DNA from: Thereva unica
Lineage: Eukaryota > Arthropoda > Insecta > Diptera > Therevidae
Length of the DNA stretch: 64,000 nt
Direction: 5' to 3'
Assembly: GCA_949987705.1 (NCBI GenBank)
Contig: OX465281.1
Span: 256,466,542 to 256,530,541 of the forward strand
Below, one piece after another: positions 47,601 to 58,450 of this stretch (position 1 is the stretch's first letter; the number at the start of each line of letters is the position of its first letter). A program made the translations under genes and the position numbers. Under the pieces are notes generated by a model. The model did not search any database. It was not told the DNA's origin and saw only the letters and a program-made list of their open reading frames with translations.

Positions 47601-49439
47601 CCACTCTAACTGGCCATTTCTCGTCGTTTTCTGTCGCTGTCACATTACCGCATTAATTTGTTACGTTAATGGGATTCGGATTAATTTTCTTGTTTTTCTA
47701 GTCTTTCTCAGATAATCCGGTGTCAATAGCACACAGACGACGACTCCCCGCCGCCCGCCGGTGCCCCATTTCTCTTCGTTTCGTGTTCTATTAAATCATG
47801 GAAAACGTTTCTCAACATTTTTTTTCGTCTTCAATCTCATAACCATAACTCTCCCCCCGTGACTCGAGGAACATTTTTAGAATTCTTGAAGCACGACGAG
47901 AATTTCAGCTGAGAAAAAACATCAAAGAAAAACTCAAGAAATTGGCGCTGGCTTGAGGACGGACGGCGGGACGGGAGGGAGTGAAGCATTAGCGGATGAG
48001 GCTCTGCAGGAAAGTTTTTTCCCCGAGCCAGAAGAACCGCCATGGGTGTGGGTGTATTACGTCAATTCTTTTCTTGCCGACCGAACCGAAGTAGTGTGCT
48101 TCTACTAGATTGAGATGAAAAGTGGAAGGACTCACCCGTCGATGCCCATCTTCTATTTGTCACGATAGCGCCATGTTGCGGGAGGGCGGCGGAGGCGGAA
48201 CACATGCTTTAATGCCTCGGAAGAAGGGCGCGGGCAAATCTCTAGTGACATGTGGTCGTTATTTCAATAAGTCCTCGTCTCCCCCTCGCGGCAGAAGCGC
48301 CATTCACTGGAAACGTGCCCAGCCAAGGAAAGAATTTCACAGTTTTCACAGCATTCACTCAGCCGTGGATCACTCCGCCGCGTCGGCTTAAGAAAAACCT
48401 TTAAGGAAATGGCTACAATGTCGTCGTCGAAAACGCTGAGCTCTAAGAAAAGTTGCATTGTTGCGAGCCCGGGCACAAGCAGTTCACCTTTCAGCGTTCC
48501 CCATTGTACTGCGACGAAGGGAAATAGATGAGAGAACGAGACTCTTTACGGCATCGAAGGAGGCCCAGAGAACCGGGGCGGGGCACATTAGGGGCACAGA
48601 CGATAGAACCGAAACGATAAACGACGGTACAAATTGGATGCTGCTGGGAATACAGTGACGTAGTGTCAACCATCCAGAATCCAAGTACCAACTCTGACTC
48701 TTGTTGAACAACCGATGCGCGGGGCAAGGGGAACAATAATAATGGCTGAACGGCTGGAATTGAAGGAGTTTTGATGATCGCCCAAGGGAAAAAGCTTTGT
48801 TCTCGGGGACGTGATTTATGCAGTTAATAAGTCCGCACTGAAATCGAGACGACGACGAGCCACAGCAGGATTTATTGGCAGATAATCGATTTTCAATGGT
48901 TCACTGTCGCTATTGTGCCCCGTTGTGGGGGTGTTGGGAAATCTTTATGGTTAAGGCTGCTTTCAAGCTTGTGATTTTCTATGTACATGAAGATTTTGTC
49001 GATTATTTTCTTATTTTTTAATCAAATTAAAAAATCAAGGCTTACGTCGAAAAGTCCATGACTACACCAAGCAATAAATAACAAGCGATCATCTTCAAGA
49101 GTAACGGATTTGAACAAATAATGCTTCATTGAGGTTATCGGGTTAGTCGTGTGCATCTTTTAACTTTTAAGCAATATCTTTTATTAGCTTGGAAAATGGT
49201 GTGAAGGGTTAAAGATTAAACAAGACTTCGCATAATTTTCTTTTTCGTATTTGAAATCCGTGCGAACCTATGTGGAACTTACAAATGGAAGTCGGTCTTG
49301 TTCAATTCTTGCAGGCTTAACCAGTTAATAATAATACGATAACAGAGCTCCGCTTAGGTTTGGTCTAAAACCGGCGGACGGTTCATTTAGTTGATTGTTA
49401 ATGCCAGCGTCACAGTGTTTGTCGGCTGGTTCACGAGGT
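47601..49439. other. no recognised gene
   Basis: Chance frames only. A GGTTTGGTCTAAAACCGGCG string near 49365 marks the edge of the LINE-derived DNA that follows. Confidence 0.35.
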
Positions 49440-49856
49440 TCAATTGTTTTCGCAGGCATAACACTTTTGAACCACTAACCCCGACGGTTCAGATAGCTGA
49501 GTCGGCTTTACTATTGAAGGATGTTGTCAACACCCGAGGCCTTGCTGTTCGCTCTGCTAACTTTTCCCAAGCTTGATGGCGGCAGCGATTAACATCAGAT
49601 ATTGGTGGAGCCTCCAAATCCTCAGTTAGCTTGCCATTTAGCAATTCATGAAAGTGCTCCTCCCATCGCTCCAAAATGCCTTTAGGATCGGTGATCAGAT
49701 TGCCTTCTTTGTCCTTGCTGTATGTGCAACGTGATGTGAGTTGCGTCATACAGCGGACTCTTCGAACTCTCGCGTCTGATGCGGCCGTCGCTCTCTGTAC
49801 CGTTCAAGTTCCCAGACGAGATTTCTCCCCCAAGCTTCGTTTTTTCGTCTGTGAAT
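49440..49856 (-). pseudogene. older RTE-type LINE copy, downstream half
   Basis: Read on the minus strand, this is the connecting region of an RTE-type LINE: KEEEKRIHRRKNEAWGRNL, KDKEGNLITDPKGILERWEE, HFHELLNG, then, after a frameshift, a block ending SKASGVDNILQ, the start of the reverse-transcriptase domain. It is broken by frameshifts and stops. Its missing upstream half lies at 52.68-53.33 kb, on the far side of the intact element. This shows that the old copy was split. Confidence 0.8.
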
Positions 49857-52676
49857 TCTCTTTTCTTCTTCTTTGTGCCCCTTTAATCCCTCATGGGACA
49901 TAGGGCGGAAACAGTTGCCCTCCAGCGGACTCTGTTTTGCGCGACAGCTCTCAGCTCTGACCAGGATCTCCCAGTTGTTGCGGCCTCTGCTAGTAGGGTC
50001 CTTCTCCACGTTGTTCTAGGTCTTCCAACTCGACGGGATCCTTGCGGGTTCCAGTCAAGGGCCTGTTTGGCTAGGTTTTCGTTATCGCGTCGCAAGGTGT
50101 GGCCAACCCAATTCCATTTCCTTCGCCTGATTTGGTCGTCTATCCTTTCTTGGCCGGCACGGCGCCATAGCTCTTCATTTGAAATTCTATCTGGCCAGCG
50201 GATTTTTAGGATACGACGCAGGCATCTGTTGATGAAGACTTGTAGGCGCCCTGTGATGAATTGGGTGACTTTCCATGTTTCGCAACCGTACAAAAGAACT
50301 GCCTTAACGTTGGAGTTGAACAGCCGCAATTTGGTGTTAGTTGAGATCTCCGTTGATCTCCATATGCGGAACAGGCATGCATATGCGCCTCGTGCTTTAT
50401 TTATTCTGGAACTGACGTCTTCTTCTGTACCGCCATTTTCGGTAATAATGCTACCGAGGTAGCAGAATTTATCTACCAGTTCCACGTCACGGTTATTCAG
50501 CGCAGTTCGTTCAAGTGTGTTTGCATTTATCCGCATTTCTTTGGTTTTGTTCGGATTCAGCCTTAAGCCTGATAGACTACTTTCTGTTGCCAAATTGTTT
50601 AACATGTTTTTTAGCTCCTGATGTCTGTGGGCCAGCAAACAGATATCATCCGCGTAGTCGAGGTCCTTAAGGCGGTCTAGCAAACCCCATTGTATGCCGC
50701 CTGTTCTATTATCTAGAGCGTCGACAAGGATGTCATTTATTACTATAAGAAATAGTAATGGCGAAAGTAGACATCCTTGTCGTACTCCTGAATTCACCTC
50801 GAAGCTGTCGGATAATTTTCCATTATGGAGAACTCTGCATTTGGAATTGTTGTAAAGGGCTTTTATCAATTCTATTATTTTATCAGGCAGTCCACGTCGC
50901 CGTAATGCCTGCCATATAAAGCTCCTATTAACCGAGTCGAACGCTTTCTCATAGTCTACGAAAGCTAGGTAAAGGGGGGATCGGAATTCAGTAGACTGCT
51001 CCACTATGATTCTCAAGGTGTTAATATGGTCTATACATGAGCGGCCCTTCCTGAATCCGGCCTGTTGCCTTCTAAGCGTTCGGTCTACTGCCTCTCTTAT
51101 CCTTGATAATATAACGTGGGACAAGATTTTACCCACAGTAGATAATAGACAGATGCCTCTCCAGTTGTCGCATATTGTTAGGTCCCCCTTTTTGGGTATT
51201 TTGACTATGATACCTTCCGTCCAATCCTCCGGAAAGGTACAGGTGTTCCATGCTATTTCCAGGATTGGCTGAAGCGCATCTGCTATGAGGCTTGAATCGG
51301 CTTTCAACAATTCTGCCGGGATGCCATCTTTTCCAGCTGCTTTACCATTGGCCATCGCATGAATTGCGGTTACTATTTCCGTCTTGGATGGGGCCCGGGT
51401 GTTGATTCTTATCGGCTGTGCATTGTTGCTGTTTTCCTGAGGTTCCTGTGCAAGTGAACCATTCAGGGCGGCGAAGAAGTAATCTCTCCATCTTTGGAGT
51501 TGCTCCTCGTCGCTGCACAGCAGCCTCCCATCCGCACTCTTTACGGCATGCTTTTTAGTAGAGTGCTTTCCCGAGAGCTGTTTAGTAATTTGGTACAGCA
51601 CTTTACTGTTGCCTGTGTTTGCCGCGTTTTCCGCTTTTTCTGCGAGCCCATTTATCTGCTGCCTTTTATCACGCCGCACACTTCTCTTTACTTCCCGGTG
51701 TAATTGGGAATATTCCCGTTCAAGTTGGTGACGTCTTTCCGGGTCGCTTGTAGAGTTTACGTTATTTTTGAGGGCCCTCCTGCGTTCTATTTTTTGCCAG
51801 GTAGTGTCCGAGATCCAATGTTGCATGTTTCTCTGGACATAACCGACGCTCGTTTCCGCAGCCGTCAATATAGCGCCCTTTGTTCTACTCCACAGCTCTT
51901 CAATATTTGTGTCGTCAGAAACGGTTTGCTGGTTTAATATTTGCTGCAGGTTTCCAGCAAATTCTCGCTTTTTAGCGGTCTCCTGCAGAAGGTCAACGTT
52001 AAACCGTCTACGGTTTATAACATCGCGTTGAACGTTTCTGATTGCAGCGATTCTAAGGCGAATAGTTGCTACTACCAAATGGTGGTCGCTTCCAGTGTCC
52101 GCTCCCCTGAAGCTTCTGACATCCTCCAGAATGGTTCTCCATCTGCGGCTGACGGCCACGTGATCTATCTGATTTCTCGTTCTACCATCGGGTGATACCC
52201 AGGTCTCTTTGTGTATCTTCTTGTGGCAAAAGTAAGTTCCACCTACCATTAATTGATGGGAACTACAAAAGTCAACGAAAAGCTCACCATTGTTATTGGT
52301 AACTTGGCTTAGGCCTTGTTTTCCAATTGTTTGTTCAAGACCGGTGTTGTCGCGGCCGATTTGTGCGTTTAAGTCACCCATTAATACAATGATGTCTCCC
52401 CTTGGAATAGAGCGAAAAACCTCATTCAGTCGCATATAGAACTCGTCTTTGATGTCATCTTCTGCGTCTTCAGTTGGAGCATAGCATTGGACTACCGTAG
52501 TACTTCTTAGCCTGGTACGCAGGCGCACGGTAATAATCCTCTCAGAAACTGGTGACCAGCTAATGAGGCTGGACCTGGCTTCTTTGGTGAGTATTACGCC
52601 AACGCCACTCCTACGGCTTTCAGTTTCATTTCTCCCAGAATATAAGAAGGACTCACCACTCATCACTCTCTTTTCT
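49857..52676 (-). mobile_element. RTE-like LINE insertion with 10-bp target duplication
   Basis: The insertion occupies 49867-52666. The target duplication TCTCTTTTCT flanks it at 49857-49866 and 52667-52676. The element is 5'-truncated (it starts inside the endonuclease) and has a very short 3'UTR, only about 16 bases after the stop, which is normal for RTE elements. It inserted into an older RTE copy whose halves lie on both sides. Confidence 0.88.
49883..52663 (-). CDS. LINE endonuclease/reverse transcriptase, RTE-like, 5'-truncated
   Basis: An intact frame of about 926 codons. Residues 1-200 hold the C-terminal two thirds of the apurinic-type endonuclease: VLMGDLNAQIGRDN near 95-107, RTRNQIDHVAVS near 162-173 (the catalytic Asp-His-containing block) and GADTGSDHHLVVATIRL near 188-204 (the catalytic His). 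Residues 430-800 are the reverse transcriptase: GKAAGKDGIPAELLK (441), AGFRKGRSCIDH (536), LAFVDYEKAFDSVN (motif A, 567), SGVRQGCLLSPLLF (motif B, 626) and LDYADDICLLAH (motif C, 669), with all catalytic Asp residues kept. The C-terminal region, including WKWVGHTLR-like RRKWNWVGHTLRRD and VGRPRTTWRR, is typical of this LINE type. No RNase H is present. The frame begins about where truncation occurred. The first codon in the frame is GTG just before an ATG at 52661-52663, and neither is the true start. Confidence 0.93.
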   Translation of the reverse strand: MSGESFLYSGRNETESRRSGVGVILTKEARSSLISWSPVSERIITVRLRTRLRSTTVVQCYAPTEDAEDDIKDEFYMRLNEVFRSIPRGDIIVLMGDLNAQIGRDNTGLEQTIGKQGLSQVTNNNGELFVDFCSSHQLMVGGTYFCHKKIHKETWVSPDGRTRNQIDHVAVSRRWRTILEDVRSFRGADTGSDHHLVVATIRLRIAAIRNVQRDVINRRRFNVDLLQETAKKREFAGNLQQILNQQTVSDDTNIEELWSRTKGAILTAAETSVGYVQRNMQHWISDTTWQKIERRRALKNNVNSTSDPERRHQLEREYSQLHREVKRSVRRDKRQQINGLAEKAENAANTGNSKVLYQITKQLSGKHSTKKHAVKSADGRLLCSDEEQLQRWRDYFFAALNGSLAQEPQENSNNAQPIRINTRAPSKTEIVTAIHAMANGKAAGKDGIPAELLKADSSLIADALQPILEIAWNTCTFPEDWTEGIIVKIPKKGDLTICDNWRGICLLSTVGKILSHVILSRIREAVDRTLRRQQAGFRKGRSCIDHINTLRIIVEQSTEFRSPLYLAFVDYEKAFDSVNRSFIWQALRRRGLPDKIIELIKALYNNSKCRVLHNGKLSDSFEVNSGVRQGCLLSPLLFLIVINDILVDALDNRTGGIQWGLLDRLKDLDYADDICLLAHRHQELKNMLNNLATESSLSGLRLNPNKTKEMRINANTLERTALNNRDVELVDKFCYLGSIITENGGTEEDVSSRINKARGAYACLFRIWRSTEISTNTKLRLFNSNVKAVLLYGCETWKVTQFITGRLQVFINRCLRRILKIRWPDRISNEELWRRAGQERIDDQIRRRKWNWVGHTLRRDNENLAKQALDWNPQGSRRVGRPRTTWRRTLLAEAATTGRSWSELRAVAQNRVRWRATVSALCPMRD

Positions 52677-53330
52677 GAGCTCTTTATATTTCTCTACGCG
52701 TGCCCGTGTTTTCTGAGACTGCTATATTGCTAGGTACGCAGCATTCTTACGTTCAGTTGCCAGTTTGCATTATTATCGAACCAGTCGTTCCGATCTCTAC
52801 GGCTTCTGCCTAAGATGGAATCAGCAGTACTAATGCCAGTATTTTTAAGGCGGGTTCAGCTCTCGTCGACGTTCAACATCTCATCCTCAGGACCAGGTGG
52901 CTTTATCTTTACGTGCAAATCTAGTACTTTCAACGACCAAGTTCTTACTTGCTGCTATCTCTATAAGTCGTTGTCCATTGCCACTAGTGTTTTCATGCAA
53001 GCTGTGGGTACGACATACTTTTGCGTCTTTTACATCATAACTGGGGCAGACATTAAGTTCCCGTTCAACCACTTCGAAGAATTCTTCTTTTTCATCATCC
53101 GGGGATTCTTCTGTAGGTGCGTGAACATTTATGGGGCTGATGTTCTTAAATTAACTCGCACACGAAGGCTACATAGCCTTTCGTTTATTGCTTTAAAGCC
53201 GATAATGGTAGGTTTCATTCTTATGCTGACCATAAAACTTGCTCCATCATTGCTACTAATAATATGTCCCAGTTCCAGCTTCATTTGCTTTTCTAAAAAC
53301 GCCTACCTCACTTCCTTTTTGTCGACTTAA
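52677..53330 (-). pseudogene. older RTE-type LINE copy, upstream half (endonuclease)
   Basis: On the minus strand, from 53.30 down to 52.68 kb, segments of an RTE endonuclease appear in order across frames: GFKAINERLCSLRVR, VHAPTEESPDDEKEEFFEV, NGQRLIEIAASKNLVVESTR and DKATWS (usually KATW), then a broken RDRNDWFDNN block (normally RRNDWFDEEC) near 52780, ending in RVEKYKELRK. The next residues of the family are found at 49856 and below, on the other side of the newer LINE. Stops and frameshifts are frequent, so it is dead. Confidence 0.82.
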
Positions 53331-53537
53331 TTTAAAATTCATTTCATCGATTTAACAGAATTGCAACACTCCACATTCATGTGTGCTTTGCATGTTTTTG
53401 AGTGGACTGGGGAATATTTCCAAAAATGATTAAACTGTGTTCTAAACTTTCTCTACCGACTCGAAAACAAATAGAGCCTGTAATAATAATAACATAGTTT
53501 TGCAAAGATTCCGCCAAGAACGAAAGTTAAGGAGGAA
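53331..53537. other. short spacer between LINEs
   Basis: No recognisable content. Confidence 0.5.
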
Positions 53538-53544
53538 CTAATAT

Positions 53545-53563
53545 GTTAGGTTAGGTTAGGTTG
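53545..53563. repeat. TTAGG-type tandem tail, about three units
   Basis: GTTAGGTTAGGTTAGGTTG on the plus strand equals the insect telomere repeat unit. Here it is the 3' tail of the LINE on the minus strand and not a telomere. Confidence 0.7.
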
Positions 53564-53615
53564 AAATGGCTGCCATTGGGCCCATTGTGATGCCATTCTG
53601 GTATTGGGACATAGT

Positions 53616-54399
53616 TCAGGCCATTTCAAGCCATTTTGAGCTTTTGATAAAGCGACAGAGTCTAGAGACACCAATATTTTGCAGCTCGCTCAATCCATCA
53701 AGGAAAGGTGAGCCAAGGAAGGTCCCTCTTTTCCTTGCTAGGGCGGGACATGTACAGAGAAGATGGGAGACAGTTCCTTCCTCTTCTTCTTTACCACAAT
53801 TTCTACATAAGTCGTTGTGGGGGAGTCCTAATCTTTCGGCGTGTGGGCCAAAAGGACAGTGACCAGACAGCACCTTTACCACGTGGCTTATCTCCTTTTT
53901 GTTCAACTGAACCAGAGATTTTGAACGCTTTGCGTCCAAAGTTGGCCACATTGCATGAAGAGTGCGACAAACCTTTGCTGTGGTCCATCTCAGCCCGGCT
54001 CGAGCTAAGCTGATTTTTCTCACAGCTAGTTTATAGGTGGCTAAGGGCATTCCCATTCGGGTTAAGTGGGGTGTCCTTTCCACTTCGGTTCCCTGTCTAG
54101 CAAGTTCATCTGTCCTACAGTTTCCCCTAATCCCACTGTGTCCAGGAACCCAACACAGTGTTATATCAAACTGAGTGGCAGTCTCACACAGAGACCTGCG
54201 GCAGTTCAGAAGAGTCGTGGATGTTGTGACGACAGAATTAAGAGCCTTGAGGGCCGCCTGGCTATCCGATAGAATACATATATTCTTATGAGATATATTA
54301 TTTATCTTCAACCATTCGAGAGCCTCCCAGATCGCAATGACTTCCGCTTGGAAGACGCTGCAGTGCTCGGGTAGACGAAGAGAGGTGTTTATATTTAAT
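53616..54399 (-). CDS. LINE ORF2 C-terminal part: RNase H and CCHC-like tail
   Basis: An open frame of about 261 codons starts at the truncation edge. It shows the RNase H domain: FQAEVIAIWEALEW (catalytic Glu, about residue 17), ICILSDSQAALKALNS (catalytic Asp, about 40) and LCWVPGHSGIRGNCRTDELA (catalytic His and Asp, about 80-100). These four blocks occur in order, so the domain looks complete. Farther on, GHCPFGPHAERLGL, CRNCGKEEEEGTVSHLLC (a Cys/His-rich knuckle) and CPALARKRGTFLG are the usual tail of RNase H-carrying LINEs of the I/R1/Loa groups. Endonuclease and RT are lost to 5' truncation. The first ATG of the recognised frame is at about 54311, but residues upstream (SLRLPEHCSVFQAE) are clearly part of the protein. 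Confidence 0.9.
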
Positions 54400-54411
54400 G
54401 CTAATATGTTA

Positions 54412-56174
54412 CAATTATCCAGATCCTTCGAAGAATCTTTCTCTCAATTGATTTAATCTATAAAATAAATTATGATAATTACGTTCTAGTTCTACAATTA
54501 AAAAAACCAACCATCAAATAGGAATTCCATTTCTTTGCGGATAAAAACAGAAACAAATCTCTGCTGTCACCAACCTATAAATGGCAAAACCTAAATTTTT
54601 ATCTCCACTTTTAGCCCGAACTGCGTACCATTTTATGGGATAAATTTACCTACTAAACCATTTTTTTTATATAGTTTTTAGATGCGGGAAATTGTTTAGC
54701 CCGATAATGGTACTAGGCTTAATAAATATTTCAACACAAATTAATAAGAAAACGTGCTTCAGCTTATCGAATGACATTAAAAATTAAAAGCTTCTTCTTA
54801 CTTCTGTACAATTCTGGTGAAAGGCAAAGCTTAAGATCGAAAATAGGAAATAGTTAATTTCCTTGTGCAGCATTCAACACAATATTTGAAATGATTTTAT
54901 GATATCAAAAATTTCTCATTCAATAAATTAATATGATAATCAGCTGTTTTCCAAAGAATGTTGGCCGCTCCGTTGCAAACTAAACCAATAATTCATCCTG
55001 GATAATTTTGTGTATTAAACACAGTGTTTTGCCTTCTATGTTTCTTAGGCTATATTTAATAGGTTTTTATAATAGTAATAAGAAAATCCTTGAAGCATTA
55101 AAAGTAGCACGAAAAAAACAAAATTCCTACCAACCGTCAATTTAAATTCAATCAATACCGAAAGGCGGCGATATTTTACAATTGTCGGGTTAACTTCCCA
55201 CAACACTTTTTACTGCTGTTCCACAAGAAATCATTTTCTTTACAAACTGCAAAGTAACTCAGCCAACGGCAATTAATCACTTGCTGTCCATAACATCATC
55301 AAAAGCAAAAAAATAACAATGAAGAAAAAACGAGAAAGAGAGGAAGGCAAGAAAAAAACCCCAAACGAAGTAGAAACAACTCAACCGCAACTTTATGACT
55401 TGCAGTTCACTTCATCCCGTTTTATCCGTGAAGAGCTCTAACGAGTCTCGATCGATATGCAGCTTAATTTGAAAACTATTAAAGCAAAAAAAAATTGTTT
55501 TTTTCCCTCCCAAACATCAAACAATCAATAACTTTTTGAGGTCTTCTACATGCCCAGTTGGGGCCCACTTGAAATCCAATAAAATCGAAATTAAAATTGA
55601 AATTAATGCGAGACAACTTCATTAAGAGCGGGCAGCAGCAGCAACCAACGTCTGAAACGCGCGGCAGCAGGAACGGACGCAGAGAGGCTTATTTGTAGCG
55701 GATTTATTATTGCTGCTAGTTTTTATTAGGGGGGGAAAGGTAATTTATTGCATCACAGCAGCGCGGCTACCGATTACAGAGCCCCAACAACGACCACGAC
55801 CAGAGCGCTCTCTGCAGGCTTCCAGGGCACAGAAAATAGAGATTTGTGCTGCTGATAAAATTTTCGCAGCGTTTGGCAAAAAGTCGTGCGATTGTAATTG
55901 GAGCCGCCGCTGCTTAGTTCCCGAAGCGTGACTTTCGCTGCTTTGATCGATTGATTTGTTAGCAAAACGACTACAGCGCTGCTACGTCGCTATCTAAACA
56001 GATGTAACTTAACGAAGCTTGAACTTAACACAATGTGGTTTTCCCCGAAAACGTCAAAATGGGAAAAACAAGTCAGCATTATTCGTGTTTACAGCCCACT
56101 TTAGCCCTTTTATGCCAAATCAATATTTAAGTAATTACCAACGACGAGGAAGTACAATATTCCAAGTGCCAGAA
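54412..56174. other. no recognised gene
   Basis: AT-rich host-like sequence. Poly-A and poly-T runs and the GCAGCAGCA run near 55630 are low complexity. No frame of note. Confidence 0.4.
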
Positions 56175-56839
56175 CCCAGTAGGAATTCTAGGAAGGCCTT
56201 ACCGATGGAGCACTGAAATAAGTACTCATCTGGTAAGGGGTACCCCTTATTTTCTTGGTGCTAGATGAGCCCTTACAAACCCCATTACAAGAGAAGGCAG
56301 ATGGTAAGGTGTAGTCCAGAATTATACCCAAACAAGTGAGAATCTGCCCAATGACTCAAGGGAGCTTTCCTGGAGTTTTCATAAATTTTATAGAAAAAAA
56401 GAAAACGGGCAATTATATTCGTCGACATAAAATGCGACGTTAGCATACTCAATAGCGCGGCTCTCATTCGATACGGAGGACAAGCAGCTTTGGAGTAGTG
56501 AAGAAATTAGTTGGGGGACTGCTTAGGTAAAGCCACTCTCGGGCTTGGAAAAAAAGGCATTTGTAAAAGATGAAAAAAATAAAAGCATTTCGACACCGGA
56601 TCACATATCCACAGGCGCCCATGAATATCTCTTTTCGCAATGTTCCATTTGCTGCCTTACTATACCCCTTACAGCTGAGCAGTTCTATAAGTACTCTAAG
56701 GTAAGTACCATAGTAAGGCCTTACCCCCTATGACATCGTGTGTAAAAGTAAGCACTTCTGTAAAAGGGAGTGGTAAGGCCTACCCCTTACCAGTAAGTGC
56801 TGATTTCAGTACTTCTGTAAGCTTACCGGTCCTACTGGG
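56175..56839. mobile_element. TIR DNA transposon, CAGTAGG ends, interrupted by a SINE
   Basis: The left end CCCAGTAGGA (56175) and the right end TCCTACTGGG (to 56839) are inverted. Inside, GGTAAGGGGTA and its complement TACCCCTTACC are repeated near both ends (for example about 56230-56250 and 56780-56805), and a GCACTGAAAT/GATTTCAGTAC pair fits further pairing. The CAGTAGG start resembles hAT termini, but the flanks show no clear 8-bp duplication. The 5S-like SINE copy 3 lies inside. Confidence 0.6.
56383..56550 (+). mobile_element. 5S rRNA-like SINE, copy 3
   Basis: AAATTTTATAGAAAAAAAGA opens the copy. The 5S-like part (CATACTCAATAGC, GACAAGCAGC, ATTAGTTGGGGGACTGCTTA) is the most diverged of the three. 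It ends with TTGGAAAAAAA, a possible A-rich tail. It sits inside a TIR element. Confidence 0.68.
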
Positions 56840-57944
56840 AAACTCAGCAAACAACGAACACAAACAAAGGAGCAGCAGCGCCGCGCCGTCCTCAAATAAA
56901 CAATAAAAACAAAAATGCTGGGAGCAAGACGAAAAAAGTGTTTGAGTTCAGTGACTTCGACAGGCGGAGAATGTGGGAAGCCGATTAGTGGTAACCAGGA
57001 TGTCACCTCCATTGTTTTGTCGTGCTGATGCTGAACAACAACAACAACACAAAAAAATCTGATAGAGAAAAGCACTTTCGGCTCAATTACACCGAATCTG
57101 GATGTGAACAGAAAGAATTCCGAGCGTAGGTTGTATTGCCCAACTGATGGATCGCTGTCAACGGGGTCAAACATTGACATAGGTTGGGGGCTCGGCTTAA
57201 TTCTGGAACACTGGAGCTGTGCGCGGCGGCCATTATTATATTGTTTTTTTTTGCAAGTGGAATGACCGATGATGACACGGTTGTTGGCAAACAGAGAGCT
57301 GTTTTACAGTTGCTGAGATTGGCACATCACGTACCTTAGCTGTAATTTTGCTTCAACTTTAATTTTTGGATTCGGTGGTAAAAAGGTTTTTTTTTTGCTT
57401 TTTCTGATTTACTTAAAAACTTACTTACGTTTCCATAGATTCGTTTCGTAATTTGTGGGTTTTCTGTTTCGTTTTTTCTTTCGTTCAATCTGAGAATGTT
57501 TCATCTGCAATCATGGTCAGATAATTCCTCAAACTTCTGAATTATCTGTCACTGTTAGCCTTTTACTAATACTGGTTGATCTAATAAGAAAGAAGAAGAA
57601 GAACTACTAACAGTAAAAGGGCAGATCTTAGGAAGGAGGTTTTCCATTAAATTATCATTTTTAGGAGGGTGTGAGAGGACCTTTTTCCACAATAAATGCA
57701 CGCAAAAATAACGCAGCATTTTCATGTTAAAAACCACATTTTCCCGTCTGAGGTAAATTGTTAATGGGCCACACGAACGAGCCTCTCGTAATTAACAAAT
57801 TCATTTAGGTTGAACGATGCAATTTTACCACGTTCAAGTGCAACTGTTGAAAGGTCACATGGTGCACTAAATTCTCGGCGAGTATGAATTGCTGACCCAT
57901 GGCAATTATATGCAGAGTAATGCTTAAGATTGAACAAGTTTCTA
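56840..57944. other. no recognised gene
   Basis: Overlapping short frames only. Confidence 0.4.
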
Positions 57945-58450
57945 CAAGATGGCGCAAAAGTCATCACCCAGCCGAAAGCTACTAAAATTCTGGCCAGCCC
58001 TGGAGCTGCGGTTCTTTTGAGAATATTACGGCTTTGGCTGAAGATGACGCAGTGGACCCCGGAGTATTGACCAGACGACGTGCCACGCAACTGGGCATCA
58101 ATCGGCGGACTTACTCCCTTAAAAAATGTACTCCGGGAATCAGCTGTTAGCCGTTGACCGCGAAAGGCATGTAATCTACGCGCAAGCCAAACTGAACCTC
58201 GACCACGAAGAAGGCAACTTTTACTCGAAAATCATCATGAGCGATGGGCATTGCCATCATTCATTGGATATATGAATAAGCAGAATTATCGCTTCTGGGG
58301 TATCGAAAATCTGCATATAACGCACGAAGAACCTTTACATCCGCTCAAAGTTACTGCATGTTATGCTGTTTACACTGGAGTCGACATCGGGCCATATTTT
58401 TTTGAAAACGCCCCGGCCAAACCAACTATATAGTTCTTCCCCATTCAAAC
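57945..58450 (+). pseudogene. Tc1/mariner-superfamily transposase remnant
   Basis: On the plus strand: AVAEDDAVDPGVLTRRRATQ with LGINRRTY (about 58030-58120) is the middle DNA-binding part. From 58263, GYMNKQNYRFWGIENLHITH, HPLKVTACYAVY and IGPYFFENAPA (to about 58420) match the region before the catalytic block of mariner-like elements. Stops and frameshifts break it, and the MWFQQD catalytic block is not seen. The GYMNKQN block aligns with GFVNKQN of the 34.3 kb relic, so both are of one superfamily. Confidence 0.82.

Larger units (their letters stand above)
53538..54411 (-). mobile_element. 5'-truncated RNase H-bearing LINE with 11-bp target duplication
   Basis: The insertion occupies 53549-54400 with the duplication CTAATATGTTA at 53538-53548 and 54401-54411. 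The minus-strand 3' end is a run of AACCT units next to the left duplication (about 53549-53563), a 3' tail of the LINE. Only the RNase H to C-terminus part of the second ORF is retained. Confidence 0.88.

Noticed and set aside
53545..53563. Interstitial telomere or chromosome end
   Set aside because: Only about three units, exactly at the LINE 3' junction, so it is the element's tail.
56693..56702. AAGGTAAGT as a ratchet point
   Set aside because: It lacks an acceptor tract and belongs to the repeated GGTAAG motifs of a TIR element.
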